Shown here: piece by piece, positions 8,036 to 18,174 of the stretch
Numbering within the stretch: position 1 is the stretch's first letter
Layout of the letters: each line of letters opens with the position of its first letter
Origin: Pyxidicoccus fallax
GTDB taxonomy: Bacteria; Myxococcota; Myxococcia; Myxococcales; Myxococcaceae
Reading direction: 5' to 3'
DNA: 64,000 bases
Assembly: GCF_012933655.1 (NCBI RefSeq)
Contig: NZ_JABBJJ010000020.1
Coordinates: 1 to 64,000, forward strand
The notes under the pieces: generated by a model
The model's database searches: none
What the model was told of the DNA's origin: nothing
The model's input: only the letters and a program-made list of their open reading frames with translations
Position numbers and translations under genes: made by a program

Positions 8036-9499
8036 TCAGAGCTGGATGCCCGCCTGGATGCCCGGCCACATGCGGAAGACGGTGCGGCCTCCGTCGGAGA
8101 CCTCGCGCCACTCGGGTCCGATGCCCAGCTCCTCCCAGCGGTCGCTGTCGTCCCAGGTGACGAGCGTGTTGGCGCTGATGCCGCCGAACACCGCGAAGCG
8201 CCGGGCCACCTGCCAGCCCGCGAGCACCCGGAACTGCCCGAGGATGTGCTCCGTCTCGTCATACAGCCGGCGCTCGTGCAAGGTGCTGCCCATCACGTCC
8301 ATGTCCACGTAGAAGCGCCCGAGCGGGATGTGGCCGCCGATACCCGCGCCCAGCGTCCAGTGGCGGCGCTCGCCATCCAGCGGCGGGGTGAAGCCCGCCG
8401 CGAGCAGCGTGTAGATGTGACGGCCGCCCAGCTTCACGCCCACGTTGGTCAGCGAGATGTCGCTGCTCCACACCTGCAGGTGCGCCTGGCCGTTGCCGAC
8501 GAAGCTCAGCAGGCCCACCGCCTCGCCCTCGGTGTGGCCCGCGACGTTGACGAGTCCCACCTGCGCGCCATCCACCTTGCCCGCGATGTTGACGAGCCCC
8601 ACCTGCGCGCCGTCCACCTCGCCGCCCACGTTGATGATGGAGAGCTGCCCACCCTTCAGGTGCCGCGCGTAGCTGACGCCCGAGGACATCTGCAGGCCCG
8701 ACATCTCCGGGGCCACGTTGAGCCCCACCGCCGCCTGGAGGCCGCGCACCGGGCCCGCGGCCACGTTGGCACCGACGCCAATCTGCGCGCCCAGCACGGC
8801 GCCCGTGGCGATGTTGGCGCCCACCGAGAGCTGCGCGCCATTCACCGGGCCCGTCACCGCGTTGGCGCCCACCGTGAGCTGCGCGCCCTCCATCGCCCCG
8901 CGCACCACGTTGACGCCCACCGAGGACTGGAGGCCCAGCACGTCACCGCCCGCCACGTTGCCGCCCACGGTGAGCTGCGCGCCCGTCACCGCGCCGCGCG
9001 AGATGTTCGCGCCCACCGAGAGCTGCGCGCCGCTCAGCCTGTCCTCCACCCAGTTGCCGCCGATGGCCATGGCCACGCCCTCCACGCGCTTCGCATGCGT
9101 GGCCACGAGGCCGATGGACACCGTGTTGACCACGTTGCCGGTGTGCAGGCCGGCGGTGCTCAGCCCCGGCACCAGCGTGAGGCTGAACGGGATGTGGACC
9201 TCCGGGGCCTCCGCGCTCGCCGGGGCCTCGGCCTTCGCCTGGGCCACCGTCGCGGGCTCCGCCGCCGGAGCCGTGCTCACCGCGCCGCCCACCGCCGCGT
9301 CCACCAGCGGAGGCGCCGACGGGCCCTGCTCCATGGCTGGAGCCGCCACCGCGCCCTGGCCCTCTCCCGCCGGAGTCGGCTCCGCCGTCTGCTCCGTGCT
9401 GGCTGCCTGCCCGCCCACCGACCTCGACTCCTCGGCCGCCGCCGAGAACGCCACCATCGCCGCCGCGACCCCCGCACACACAGAGACCTTGCGCATCAT
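8036..9499 (-). CDS. LA_2272-like surface repeat protein, secreted
   Basis: 487-aa exported protein. An N-terminal signal peptide (MRKVSVCAGVAAAMVAFSAAAE) precedes an Ala/Pro/Glu-rich linker (25-100). Residues 157-337 contain about eight 16-residue repeats of the form GAQL(S/T)VGAN followed by about four 14-residue repeats of the form GAQVGLVN(I/V)AG. The C-terminal 150 residues look like beta-strands of an outer-membrane barrel (LGAGIGGHIPLGRFYVDMDVMG). The repeat style resembles the 'LA_2272 family surface repeat' proteins; I am recalling that family, not checking it. Two adjacent ATGs start the gene (9499, 9496) behind AGGAAGG. Likely an outer-membrane/surface structural protein; function unknown. 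Confidence 0.72.
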   Translation of the reverse strand: MMRKVSVCAGVAAAMVAFSAAAEESRSVGGQAASTEQTAEPTPAGEGQGAVAAPAMEQGPSAPPLVDAAVGGAVSTAPAAEPATVAQAKAEAPASAEAPEVHIPFSLTLVPGLSTAGLHTGNVVNTVSIGLVATHAKRVEGVAMAIGGNWVEDRLSGAQLSVGANISRGAVTGAQLTVGGNVAGGDVLGLQSSVGVNVVRGAMEGAQLTVGANAVTGPVNGAQLSVGANIATGAVLGAQIGVGANVAAGPVRGLQAAVGLNVAPEMSGLQMSSGVSYARHLKGGQLSIINVGGEVDGAQVGLVNIAGKVDGAQVGLVNVAGHTEGEAVGLLSFVGNGQAHLQVWSSDISLTNVGVKLGGRHIYTLLAAGFTPPLDGERRHWTLGAGIGGHIPLGRFYVDMDVMGSTLHERRLYDETEHILGQFRVLAGWQVARRFAVFGGISANTLVTWDDSDRWEELGIGPEWREVSDGGRTVFRMWPGIQAGIQL

Positions 9500-9664
9500 C
9501 GCCTGGACCTTCCTGGACTGTTCCGAGAGCGGCCCCGGCCCGCACCGCGCGGGCTCCGGGGGCCACATGGAGATTCATCGGGGGACGTTGCCGCCCCGCT
9601 CGCTGAAGGGAACACCAGCCCCTGGCGGATGTGTCACCGGCCCTGTTTTCTCAGGGGGACGGGG

Positions 9665-11011
9665 TCAGAAGTACTCCGGATGCGCGGCCGCCAGGAGCTG
9701 CTCCCGCGCGACGATGCCCTCCACCAGCGAGTGCTCCGGTGCGATTCGCCGCGCCGCCTCCCAGCACAGCCACGCCTTCCGCGTCTCGTACCCACCGAGG
9801 TAGATGTCCCCGAGGTCCTTGTAGGCTCCGGCGAGGAACGGGTTGCTCTCGATGGCCGCCAGCAGCAGCGCCTGCGCCACGTCATGCTCGCCGAGCGAGC
9901 GCTGGACCGGGGCCTCGAAGGTTCCGAGGACGTGCGCCTTGCGTCCACCGTATGGGCGCAGGTTCTCGAAGGTGGAGACCCGGGCCCGGGCTTCCGCCTC
10001 GCTGTTCGGCGGCCGCGTCAGCGCGTCCACCAGCCGGCGCACGTGCACATCGCCGTCGCTCCGCACGGCCTCTCCGAATCCTGGCACCGACGCCCCGGTC
10101 TCCAGGGTCAGCTCGAACAGGGTGAGCACCATCTCGAGCCGCCGGCCGGCCTCGGCGGACTCCTTGGCTTCCGCCATCCTCTGGGCCATCACCCTGTCGT
10201 GCATGGGCACCCCGACGAGCATCACGCGCTCGAGGCAGGCGGTGATTTCCTCGGGAAACAGTCCCGGGTCCATCACCCGGCGATGGCCGTCGAGTGGAAG
10301 CGAGTCATCGCGCACGGTGTCCACGGCCTTGATGCGCACGGTCGCGTTGCTGTGCGGCATCCCCTGGGGGTGACAGGACTCATAGTCAATCTCCGTGGGG
10401 ATGCGGCCCTCGGAGACCAGCCGGTCGATGATGAGCGGGTGGCCGCAGAAGCGATACCGCAGGAACTGACCGAACCGCCGGGCGAGCTCGGGCGAGGTCT
10501 TCGTGCCCCCATCCGAGTACGACAACAGCCGGCGTCCCGCGGCGCTGAACACCGTGTGCCCCTGGGCCGACTCGACCGAGATGTCGCCGCGCGCCGGCTT
10601 GATGACGGACCGCAGGAGCCCGCCGAGCCCGCCGGACTTCGGCGCGTCGATGGTCCGCTTCCGCTCGCGGTCGAGCACCGACAGGTGGTGCTCCGACAGG
10701 ACGGGCCCGAAGTCGGAAACATCCGCGCCTCCGGCCTCGAGGACGGACTGGATGTGGTCGCGGTTGGGCAGCTCGGAGTGCCGGAAGTCGACATCGGGGA
10801 AGAGGGACTCGTCCACGTAGGTCCGCGCGTCTCCATTGATTTCGATGCGGCGGCGGCGGGCGAAGTCCAGGATGACGTCGGCTCCGGAGGCGTCGCGATA
10901 GCGAATCCAATCCCGCCGCAGCTGCACCCGCGTCACAGCGGGTTGCCGAGTAGCGGACGGCCCGGCGTTGCCGCCGAACTCCTTGCTTTCGATTGTCAGG
11001 TCCAGACCCAT
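9665..11011 (-). CDS. Uncharacterised 448-aa protein with TPR-like C-terminus
   Basis: I do not recognise the main domain. The first 120 residues are charged and beta-rich (RDWIRYRDASGADVILDFARRR). The middle carries helices around DPGLFPEEITACLERVML. The last 65 residues (QALLLAAIESNPFLAGAYKDLGDIYLGGY..AWLCWEAARRIAP) look like one or two tetratricopeptide units. No signal peptide. ATG 11011 is used; an in-frame ATG at 11023 is possible. The gene is divergent from the aldo/keto reductase at 11036 with only about 25 bases between starts, so the promoters must overlap or lie inside the opposing gene. Confidence 0.7.
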   Translation of the reverse strand: MGLDLTIESKEFGGNAGPSATRQPAVTRVQLRRDWIRYRDASGADVILDFARRRRIEINGDARTYVDESLFPDVDFRHSELPNRDHIQSVLEAGGADVSDFGPVLSEHHLSVLDRERKRTIDAPKSGGLGGLLRSVIKPARGDISVESAQGHTVFSAAGRRLLSYSDGGTKTSPELARRFGQFLRYRFCGHPLIIDRLVSEGRIPTEIDYESCHPQGMPHSNATVRIKAVDTVRDDSLPLDGHRRVMDPGLFPEEITACLERVMLVGVPMHDRVMAQRMAEAKESAEAGRRLEMVLTLFELTLETGASVPGFGEAVRSDGDVHVRRLVDALTRPPNSEAEARARVSTFENLRPYGGRKAHVLGTFEAPVQRSLGEHDVAQALLLAAIESNPFLAGAYKDLGDIYLGGYETRKAWLCWEAARRIAPEHSLVEGIVAREQLLAAAHPEYF

Positions 11012-11035
11012 GCGAAGGAGCATAGTGGTCGGCCC

Positions 11036-12007
11036 ATGTCCGAGCCCATCCAGCCATCGCGCAGGGAGCTGCTCGCCGCGGGGCTCGGCGGCCTGTTGCT
11101 GCCCGCCGCCGCGTCCGCCCAGGCCGCCGAGAAGAAGGCCACCGCCGCCCCACCCGCGAAGCCCGCCCGCTCTGGAGGAGAGTCCATGCTCACGCGCCCC
11201 ATTCCCAGCACGGGCGAGGCCCTGCCCGTCATCGGCCTCGGCACCTGGCAGACGTTCGACGTGGGCACCTCCAAGGCCGAGCGCGAGCCGCTGGCGGAAG
11301 TCCTCCGCCGCTTCTTCGCCTCCGGCGCGCGCCTCATCGACTCCTCGCCCATGTACGGTCGCGCGGAAGCCGTGACGGGCGACCTGCTCGAATCCCTCGG
11401 CGAGCTGAAGAAGCCCTTCCTCGCGTCGAAGGTGTGGACCACGGGCAAGAGCGAGGGGCTCACCCAGCTGAAGAACTCCGTCCAGCTCATGGGCCGCGGG
11501 CGGATGGACCTGATGCAGGTCCACAACCTCGTGGACTGGCGCACGCAATTGCCCATGCTGCGCGAGTGGAAGGCCGCCGGCCGCATCCGCTACGTCGGCG
11601 TCACCCACTACTCGCGAAGCGCCTTCGATGATTTGGAGCGCTTCATCCGCGAGGAGAAGCTCGACTTCGTGCAGCTGCCCTACTCGCTCGCGCAGCGGGA
11701 CGCGGAGGCGCGCCTGTTGCCCGCCGCGGCCGAGCACGGCGTGGCGGTGCTCGTCATGCAGCCCTTCGCCACCGGCTCGCTCTTCCAGCGCGTGCGCGGG
11801 AAGGCGCTGCCGGAGTGGGCCGCCGAGTTCGACTGCACCAGCTGGGCGCAGTTCTTCCTCAAGTTCATCCTCGGCCACCCCGCCGTGCACTGCCCGCTGC
11901 CGGCCACCCGCAAGCCGGACCACGTCGCGGACAACCTGCGCGCCGGCTTCGGGCGCCTGCCCGACGAGAAGCAGCGCGCCCGCATGGCGCGCTTCCTCGA
12001 GGGCTGA
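11036..12007 (+). CDS. Tat-signal aldo/keto reductase
   Basis: 323-aa aldo/keto reductase with an N-terminal twin-arginine signal (SRRELLAAGLGGLLLPAAASAQA, residues 8-30), so the enzyme is probably exported folded with its nicotinamide cofactor. The catalytic tetrad is visible: D102, Y107 (IDSSPMYG), K132 (ASKVWT) and H163 (MQVHNLVD). The barrel is somewhat short, as in the 'YakC/oxidoreductase Tat' subgroup. The start is the first ATG, and the extended open frame upstream reads as shadow of the opposite gene. It is convergent with the small gene at 12026. Substrate unknown. Confidence 0.85.
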   Translation: MSEPIQPSRRELLAAGLGGLLLPAAASAQAAEKKATAAPPAKPARSGGESMLTRPIPSTGEALPVIGLGTWQTFDVGTSKAEREPLAEVLRRFFASGARLIDSSPMYGRAEAVTGDLLESLGELKKPFLASKVWTTGKSEGLTQLKNSVQLMGRGRMDLMQVHNLVDWRTQLPMLREWKAAGRIRYVGVTHYSRSAFDDLERFIREEKLDFVQLPYSLAQRDAEARLLPAAAEHGVAVLVMQPFATGSLFQRVRGKALPEWAAEFDCTSWAQFFLKFILGHPAVHCPLPATRKPDHVADNLRAGFGRLPDEKQRARMARFLEG

Positions 12008-12025
12008 CGCCCGCCCGCGCGCGCC

Positions 12026-12520
12026 CTACAGCTCGGGGTCCGGCGCGTACTGGAGCTCTCCGGTGGGCTCCAGCACCAGCCCCGTGCCCGGCTCGCCCGC
12101 CTCGTCGTCGCGGCCCACCTCCAGCACGGAGTCCTTCGCGTCCCACTGGCCGAGGTAGTACTCGCCGCCCGCGGCCATGCACGCGCGGCCCTCGGACACC
12201 ACCGTCTCCACCACCTCCTGCTTGTCGCTGGTGGCGCGCAGGAGCGTCCAGGACTTGCCCTCCTCGCGGAAGCCCTCCACCAGCTCCTTCAGCTCGGCGT
12301 CACGGGGCACACCCTCCTTCTGCGTCTGCTTGTCCCACTTGCGCGGCTCCTTCTGCGGCTGCCGTGCCTTCCACGCGCGCGCCAGCTCCAGCACCTTCTC
12401 CTCCGCCGCGTCCTGGAGCGCGTGCATCTCCTCCGGCAGCTCGATTTCCTCCAGCGCCAGCAGCGCCGTCTCGAGCTGCAGCGCCTTGAGGCTCCACTCG
12501 TTCCACGCCGTCTTCAGCAT
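12026..12520 (-). CDS. Conserved hypothetical protein, 164 aa
   Basis: Not recognised. The N-terminal 60 residues are helical and acidic (ALQLETALLALEEIELPEEMHALQDAAEEKVLELARAW is helix-like in pattern), followed by a charged lysine/glutamate region and a C-terminal beta-rich part that mentions GEYYLGQWDAKD. No signal peptide, cysteine cluster or known motif. Codon pattern is normal for the window, and the ATG at 12520 follows a GAGGG-like stretch. Convergent with the reductase, 18 bases between stops. Confidence 0.68.
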   Translation of the reverse strand: MLKTAWNEWSLKALQLETALLALEEIELPEEMHALQDAAEEKVLELARAWKARQPQKEPRKWDKQTQKEGVPRDAELKELVEGFREEGKSWTLLRATSDKQEVVETVVSEGRACMAAGGEYYLGQWDAKDSVLEVGRDDEAGEPGTGLVLEPTGELQYAPDPEL

Positions 12521-12672
12521 CCGTCACCCTCGTTTTCTCGCGCGGCCCTCGCGAGGCCCGGCGCCTGTCCCCGCCCACTACCACACCGCCTGCCTGCCCT
12601 GGCGGCGGCCGGGCGAGCCCTGCGTGCCCCCTGCTCTGGGCACGACCTACCTTGAGCCCCCGGGAGGCAGGT

Positions 12673-13200
12673 ATGGCCAGCAAGAAGAAGGACACGCACG
12701 AGGTGGTGCAGCACTTCGGGGACCTCATCAAGGGCATCAAGGTCGCCATGATGACGACGGTGGAGGAGGACGGGAGCCTCCGCAGCCGGCCCATGTGGAC
12801 CCATGACCGCGATTTCGACGGGGAGCTGTGGTTCTTCACCCGCGAGCACTCGCCCAAGGTGGACGAGGTGGAGCACGACCACCACGTCAACCTCGCGTAC
12901 TCGGACCCCGCGAGGGACCGCTACGTCTCCGTCAGCGGACGCTGCCGGCTGGTGCGCGACAGGGAAAAGGCCCGCGAGCTGTGGAACCCCACCCTCAAGG
13001 CATGGTTCCCCGAGGGGCTGGATGATCCAGAACTCGCCCTGCTCTGCGTCCGCGTGGAGCGCGCCGAGTACTGGGACACGCCCAACAGCCGCATGGTGCA
13101 GCTGGCCGGCATGGTGAAGGCCGCCCTCACCGGGCAGACCTACAAGCCGGGCGACAACCAGAAGCTCGACCTGGGCGACGCGGGCCCGCTCCCGCACTGA
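12673..13200 (+). CDS. PNPOx-like general stress family flavoprotein
   Basis: 175-aa split-barrel protein of the pyridoxamine-5'-phosphate-oxidase-like superfamily, general stress protein 26 type. Seen: the FGDLIKGIKVAMMTTVEEDGSLRSRPMWT strand pair with the flavin-phosphate-binding RPM, then GELWFFT, then VNLAYSDPARDRYVSVSGRCRLVRD. Such proteins bind FMN/FAD or F420; substrate unknown. The start at 12673 is decided by GGGAGGCAGG immediately upstream; an in-frame upstream start (12652) lacks support. It is followed by a strong terminator, so it is probably a single-gene unit. Confidence 0.85.
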   Translation: MASKKKDTHEVVQHFGDLIKGIKVAMMTTVEEDGSLRSRPMWTHDRDFDGELWFFTREHSPKVDEVEHDHHVNLAYSDPARDRYVSVSGRCRLVRDREKARELWNPTLKAWFPEGLDDPELALLCVRVERAEYWDTPNSRMVQLAGMVKAALTGQTYKPGDNQKLDLGDAGPLPH

Positions 13201-13216
13201 CGACCCGCATCCATAT

Positions 13217-13252
13217 AAGGAGGGGCCCCGTGCTTTCCCGGGGCCCCTCCTT
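13217..13252 (+). terminator. Strong 14-bp stem terminator
   Basis: Perfect 14-bp stem (AAGGAGGGGCCCCG 13217-13230 / CGGGGCCCCTCCTT 13239-13252) with an 8-nt loop, 17 bases past the PNPOx-like stop. The stem ends in TT, but no longer T-run follows. Confidence 0.75.
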
Positions 13253-13710
13253 GAATTCCGGTTGCGTAGGAAAGCGCCGGGCGCCATGAGAGGGCCCGCC
13301 AGGTCCCTCACCGGGCCTGCATCACACCCCTGTAGGTCTTTCACACACCCCGAATCGCCGTTCCGCCCGCGCCACCGCCTCGCGCCGAGGTGGGTCATTA
13401 AGGACCCGCTCCTGGGTGTCCACGTAAGGTCTGGTGGGTGTCACCTGTCCGACGTCATGGTGTTTCTCTGACAGCGCCGTTCGCACTGCCTTGTGCCCGG
13501 GCAGGCGCCGATCCATTGAGAGCGCCCACAGCGTGGTAACCAGCCGCCGCCCCACATGACGTTGAAGTGACGAACGCTTTAGGATATCAACCATCCGCTT
13601 TCGAGATTTTCCGGACACCTGATTGGTACTGTGCCGGTGGGTTGCTTACGGAGGTCTCGAACTCGTCTAGCGAGGCGGTCCCGTTTCCGCCCTTCGAAGG
13701 AACCCCAAAG
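13253..13710 (+). promoter_or_regulatory. Intergenic leader upstream of inositol-lipid operon
   Basis: About 460 bases without a credible gene. The part nearest the operon (13560-13700) is visibly less GC-rich than its surroundings and contains promoter-like TTGAAG (13562) and TAGGAT (13580), though the spacing is short. Short open frames on both strands here lack a ribosome site or coding bias. GAAGGA at about 13696 precedes the ino1-type start. The long leader suggests regulated transcription. Confidence 0.4.
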
Positions 13711-15022
<1,312 letters not shown>

Positions 15023-15045
<23 letters not shown>

Positions 15046-15952
15046 AGCCACGGCACTCACGTGGCTCGCCACCGCGATGGCGGCGGGCCACCTGGTGCTG
15101 GTGATTGCCACCGGCCGGCTGCGGTGGGAACACGTGGCGGCGGATGCGCTGCTGGCGGGGGTGGCCTGGGCGGGCCCCCGCACGCGGCGCTTCCTGGCCG
15201 GCGGGTTCCCGCTGTGGCTGACCGGTATGCTGCTGGACAGCCAGGCGCTCTGGCTGTTCCTGCGGGGGCCCATCCACACGGGCGACCTGTGGGAGCTGGA
15301 GCGTCAGCTGTTCCCGGCACCCGGCGGTACCCACTGGCCCGAGTGGTGGGCCACGCGCTTCCACCCGGTGTTGGATTTCTTCTGCGGCTTCTCCTACGCG
15401 GCGTACCTGTACGAGGTCTTCGTCGTGGCCATCTTCTTCTTCGTGAAGAAGGACGCGCGCTTCGAGAAGCTGTGCTGGGCCTTCCTGGTGGTGAACGCCC
15501 TGGGCGTCGTCACCTACCTCGTCTACCCGGCTGCTCCTCCCTGGTACATCCTGCAGTACGGCCCCGGCCCGGCCAACCTCGCGGCGCTGCCCAGCCCGGC
15601 GGGCACGGCGCGCTTCGACGCGCTCCTGGGCATCAGCTACTTCGCCGGTTTCTACGGCCGCAACCCCAACGTCTTCGGGGCCATGCCGTCGCTGCATGCC
15701 GCGTATCCCTTCATGGTGACGCTGTTCGTGTGGCCCCTGGGCTGGAAGTGGCGGGTGCCGGCGGCCCTGTTCGCGGCCCTCGTCGCCTTCTCCGCCGTGT
15801 ACCTGACGCACCACTACATCCTGGACGTGCTCGCGGGTTTCGTCGCCGCGCTCGCCGCCTTCCTGGTGGTGGAGCTCGTGTTCGCTCGCCGCACCGCGCC
15901 GGCCCCCATGGCCGTGCCCCTGACGCCTTCTAGAGGAGACACCCGTGCTTGA
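15023..15952 (+). CDS. PAP2-type inositol phosphorylceramide synthase-like membrane enzyme
   Basis: 309-aa protein with about six membrane segments. It carries an AUR1-like signature: YPAAPPWY (168-175), GAMPSLHAAYP (219-229) and HHYILD (263-268), giving the phosphotransferase His/His/Asp set of lipid phosphatase/phosphotransferase enzymes. This group includes inositol phosphorylceramide synthases, which move phosphoinositol from phosphatidylinositol to ceramide. The position between an inositol-phosphate synthase and a CDP-alcohol transferase supports that role; a simple lipid phosphatase is the alternative. It starts inside the preceding gene (23-base overlap) and ends 8 bases into the next. 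Confidence 0.8.
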
Positions 15953-17186
15953 GAACCTGATGGCCTGGCTGACCGGAAACCTGTCTCCGTCCGCCCGCAT
16001 CTGGACGGCGCTGGCCCCCGCGATTCTGGCCTGTGTCTACTTCCTCGGAGGGCTGCTGCTCTTCAGCATCCGCTGCGCCTTCAAGGGGATTCCGCGGGAC
16101 GAGGAGACGCTCAAGCGCGGCAGCACGGTGCTGGTGGGCTTCTTCCTCCGGCACTACTTCTTCTGGGTCATCCAGCCCCTGTGGACGGTGATTCTGCGCT
16201 CGGGGCTGCCGGCCAACGCGCTGTCCATGCTGTCGGGCCTCCTGGGCATCTCCGCGGGCGTGGCGCTGGCGGCGGGCCGCTTCGCGCTGGGCGGCTGGCT
16301 CTTCCTCTTCGCGGGCATCCTGGACGTCATGGACGGGCGCATCGCCCGCACGCGCAAGGAGGCCAACCCCGCGGGCGCGGCGCTGGACTCGGTGCTGGAC
16401 CGCTACGTCGACTCGGCGATGCTGATGGGTCTGGCCTGGTACTACCGGGACACGTGGGTGCTGCTGCCCGCGCTGATGGCGCTGTTGGGCTCGTCGCTGG
16501 TGCCCTACGTGCGCGCCAAGGGCGAGGGCCTGGGCGTGAGCGTGCGCGACGGGGCCATGCAGCGGCTGGAGCGGGTGCTCTTCCTGGGCGCGGGCACGGC
16601 GCTGTCTCCGATTCTGGAGGCCGTCTTCTGGCCCGAGGAGAAGCACCCCATGCACTGGCTGGCGGTGGTGGGGCTCGTGTTCGTGGCGGTGATGAGCAAC
16701 TACACGGCCATCACCCGCTTCCGGGCGCTGGTACGCACGCTGGCGCCGAAGCGGCAGGAGGCGCGCTCGGAGAAGGCGATTCTGGGCTTCAACGCGGTGG
16801 CGGGCGCGGTGGCCACGCTGGCGGACTTCGCGCTGGTGCTGGTGCTGGTGGAGTGGCTGGGCATGCTGCCCGCCTGGGCGACGGTGGTGGGCGCCACGCT
16901 GGGCGCGGTGGTGAACTACTCCATCAACCGCGTGCTGACCTTCAAGAGCCGGGGCGCGGTGGCGCGGCAGATGGCGCGCTACGCGGTGGTGAGCGGGACG
17001 AGCGCGCTCTTGAACGCGGGCGGCGTGGCGCTGCTCACGTTGCATCCGCAACTGGCCTACACGTTGGTCTGGTGGCTGGTGCGCGGCGTCGTGTACTTCG
17101 CGTGGAACCTGCCCCTGCAGCGCGATTATGTCTTCAACGACAGCGCGTCGGATTCGCTCATGGAGCAGCGCCCCCATGCCGCATGA
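15945..17186 (+). CDS. CDP-alcohol phosphatidyltransferase fused to GtrA domain (phosphatidylinositol(-phosphate) synthase candidate)
   Basis: 413-aa membrane protein with two modules. Residues about 65-265 are a CDP-alcohol phosphatidyltransferase with the complete motif: D127, D130, G131, A134, R135, G144, D148 and D152. Residues about 285-400 are a GtrA-like four-helix domain (YSINRVLTFKS; GAVVN). The transferase should couple CDP-diacylglycerol to an alcohol phosphate; the gene context points to inositol-1-phosphate. GtrA proteins usually handle polyprenyl-phosphate sugar flipping, so the fusion suggests that lipid product transfer across the membrane may be linked to synthesis (inference). 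GTG start at 15945 behind GAGGAG, overlapping the previous stop. Confidence 0.83.
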   Translation: MLENLMAWLTGNLSPSARIWTALAPAILACVYFLGGLLLFSIRCAFKGIPRDEETLKRGSTVLVGFFLRHYFFWVIQPLWTVILRSGLPANALSMLSGLLGISAGVALAAGRFALGGWLFLFAGILDVMDGRIARTRKEANPAGAALDSVLDRYVDSAMLMGLAWYYRDTWVLLPALMALLGSSLVPYVRAKGEGLGVSVRDGAMQRLERVLFLGAGTALSPILEAVFWPEEKHPMHWLAVVGLVFVAVMSNYTAITRFRALVRTLAPKRQEARSEKAILGFNAVAGAVATLADFALVLVLVEWLGMLPAWATVVGATLGAVVNYSINRVLTFKSRGAVARQMARYAVVSGTSALLNAGGVALLTLHPQLAYTLVWWLVRGVVYFAWNLPLQRDYVFNDSASDSLMEQRPHAA

Positions 17187-18174
17187 AGCCCGTCCCCAAT
17201 CCCTGATGATGGTGGTGGCGCTCATCGCCACCCTGGCGTGGTCTGGCATCGCTTCCGCGGCCGCGCCGCTGGAGCCCACGCCCGCGCCGAACGACAACTA
17301 CGGCGAGAGCTTCACGTTCATCGGGGATTTGGAGGACGGCACCTTCGTGCTGGTGCAGCTGTCGGTGACGAACCTCGGTCCTGGCTCGCGCCACGGCATC
17401 TGCCGGGCGTCGGTGCTGAAGCCCGGCCAGAAGGCGTGGACCCCGCAGAAGAAGGTGGGCGAGCGCGAGTGGCGCTACGACGCGATGACGGGCACCCTGC
17501 AGGTGGGGGCGTGCTCGGCGCGGTCGGCGGGTGGCTTCACGCGGGTGGAGGCGCCGCTGGACAACGGGCGGGTGGCGCTGGAGTACGCGGCGCCAGTGGC
17601 ACCCCAGTCGCCCGAGGGCTCGGAGGTGGAGGTGGGCAACGCCCGCTACCGCCACGAGGTGACGCTGGCCTTCAGCCCGCTGCGCGCGACGGTGCAGCTG
17701 CCCAAGGGGACGGAGGCGACGTACTCGGGCGGCGGCTACGCGGACCACACGCGCTCCACGATTGCTCCGGCGAAGCTGGCGAAGCGGTGGGTGCGCTTCC
17801 GCGCGCTGCGTGGCGACGAGCGGCTGGTGCTGCTGGCGCGCGAGGGGCAGGACGGTGAGTTCGGCCCCGTGTACACGTGGGAGGAGGGCGCCACGCCCCG
17901 GCCGCTGGAGTACTTCACCCTCAACCGCGAGGGCGCGAAGGAGCGCAGCGCGTGGAAGGTGGAGCTGCACTCCGGTGGCGGCGCGGCGGCGGTGCTGCGC
18001 TCCACGTCGCTCATCCAGCGCAGCGCTCCGGTGGAGGAGCTGGGCGTGCTGGGTGGGCTGGTGCGCCCGGTGGTGGGCTCTCCCGTGACGTACCTGCACC
18101 GGGCGGTGCTGGAGCGCGCGGGGAAGGAGCCGGTGGCGGGGCTGATGGAAGTGACGCTCGAGGGAGACCAGTAG
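17176..18174 (+). CDS. Secreted lipocalin-like protein of unknown function in inositol-lipid operon
   Basis: 332-aa protein with a signal peptide (SLMMVVALIATLAWSGIASAAA, about residues 10-31). The rest is beta-rich, with repeated short strands and a conserved-looking GGGYADHTRSTIAP segment near residue 185. The Y-x-D-H pattern inside a two-part beta-rich protein recalls the CrtC/Svf1 lipocalin-like fold; some members of that group bind lipids. This is a weak resemblance. The start (17176) overlaps the upstream stop by 11 bases and follows GGAG. An envelope lipid-binding or carrier role for the operon product is plausible but not shown. Confidence 0.6.
   Translation: MPHEARPQSLMMVVALIATLAWSGIASAAAPLEPTPAPNDNYGESFTFIGDLEDGTFVLVQLSVTNLGPGSRHGICRASVLKPGQKAWTPQKKVGEREWRYDAMTGTLQVGACSARSAGGFTRVEAPLDNGRVALEYAAPVAPQSPEGSEVEVGNARYRHEVTLAFSPLRATVQLPKGTEATYSGGGYADHTRSTIAPAKLAKRWVRFRALRGDERLVLLAREGQDGEFGPVYTWEEGATPRPLEYFTLNREGAKERSAWKVELHSGGGAAAVLRSTSLIQRSAPVEELGVLGGLVRPVVGSPVTYLHRAVLERAGKEPVAGLMEVTLEGDQ

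Noticed and set aside
8246..11035. Very long plus-strand frame joined to the aldo/keto reductase
   Set aside because: Only the part from 11036 matches a known family. The rest is antisense to two real minus-strand genes and has shadow composition.
13322..13618. Possible small minus-strand gene before the inositol operon
   Set aside because: No ribosome site, unremarkable composition and no recognisable motif. It lies in what looks like the operon leader.
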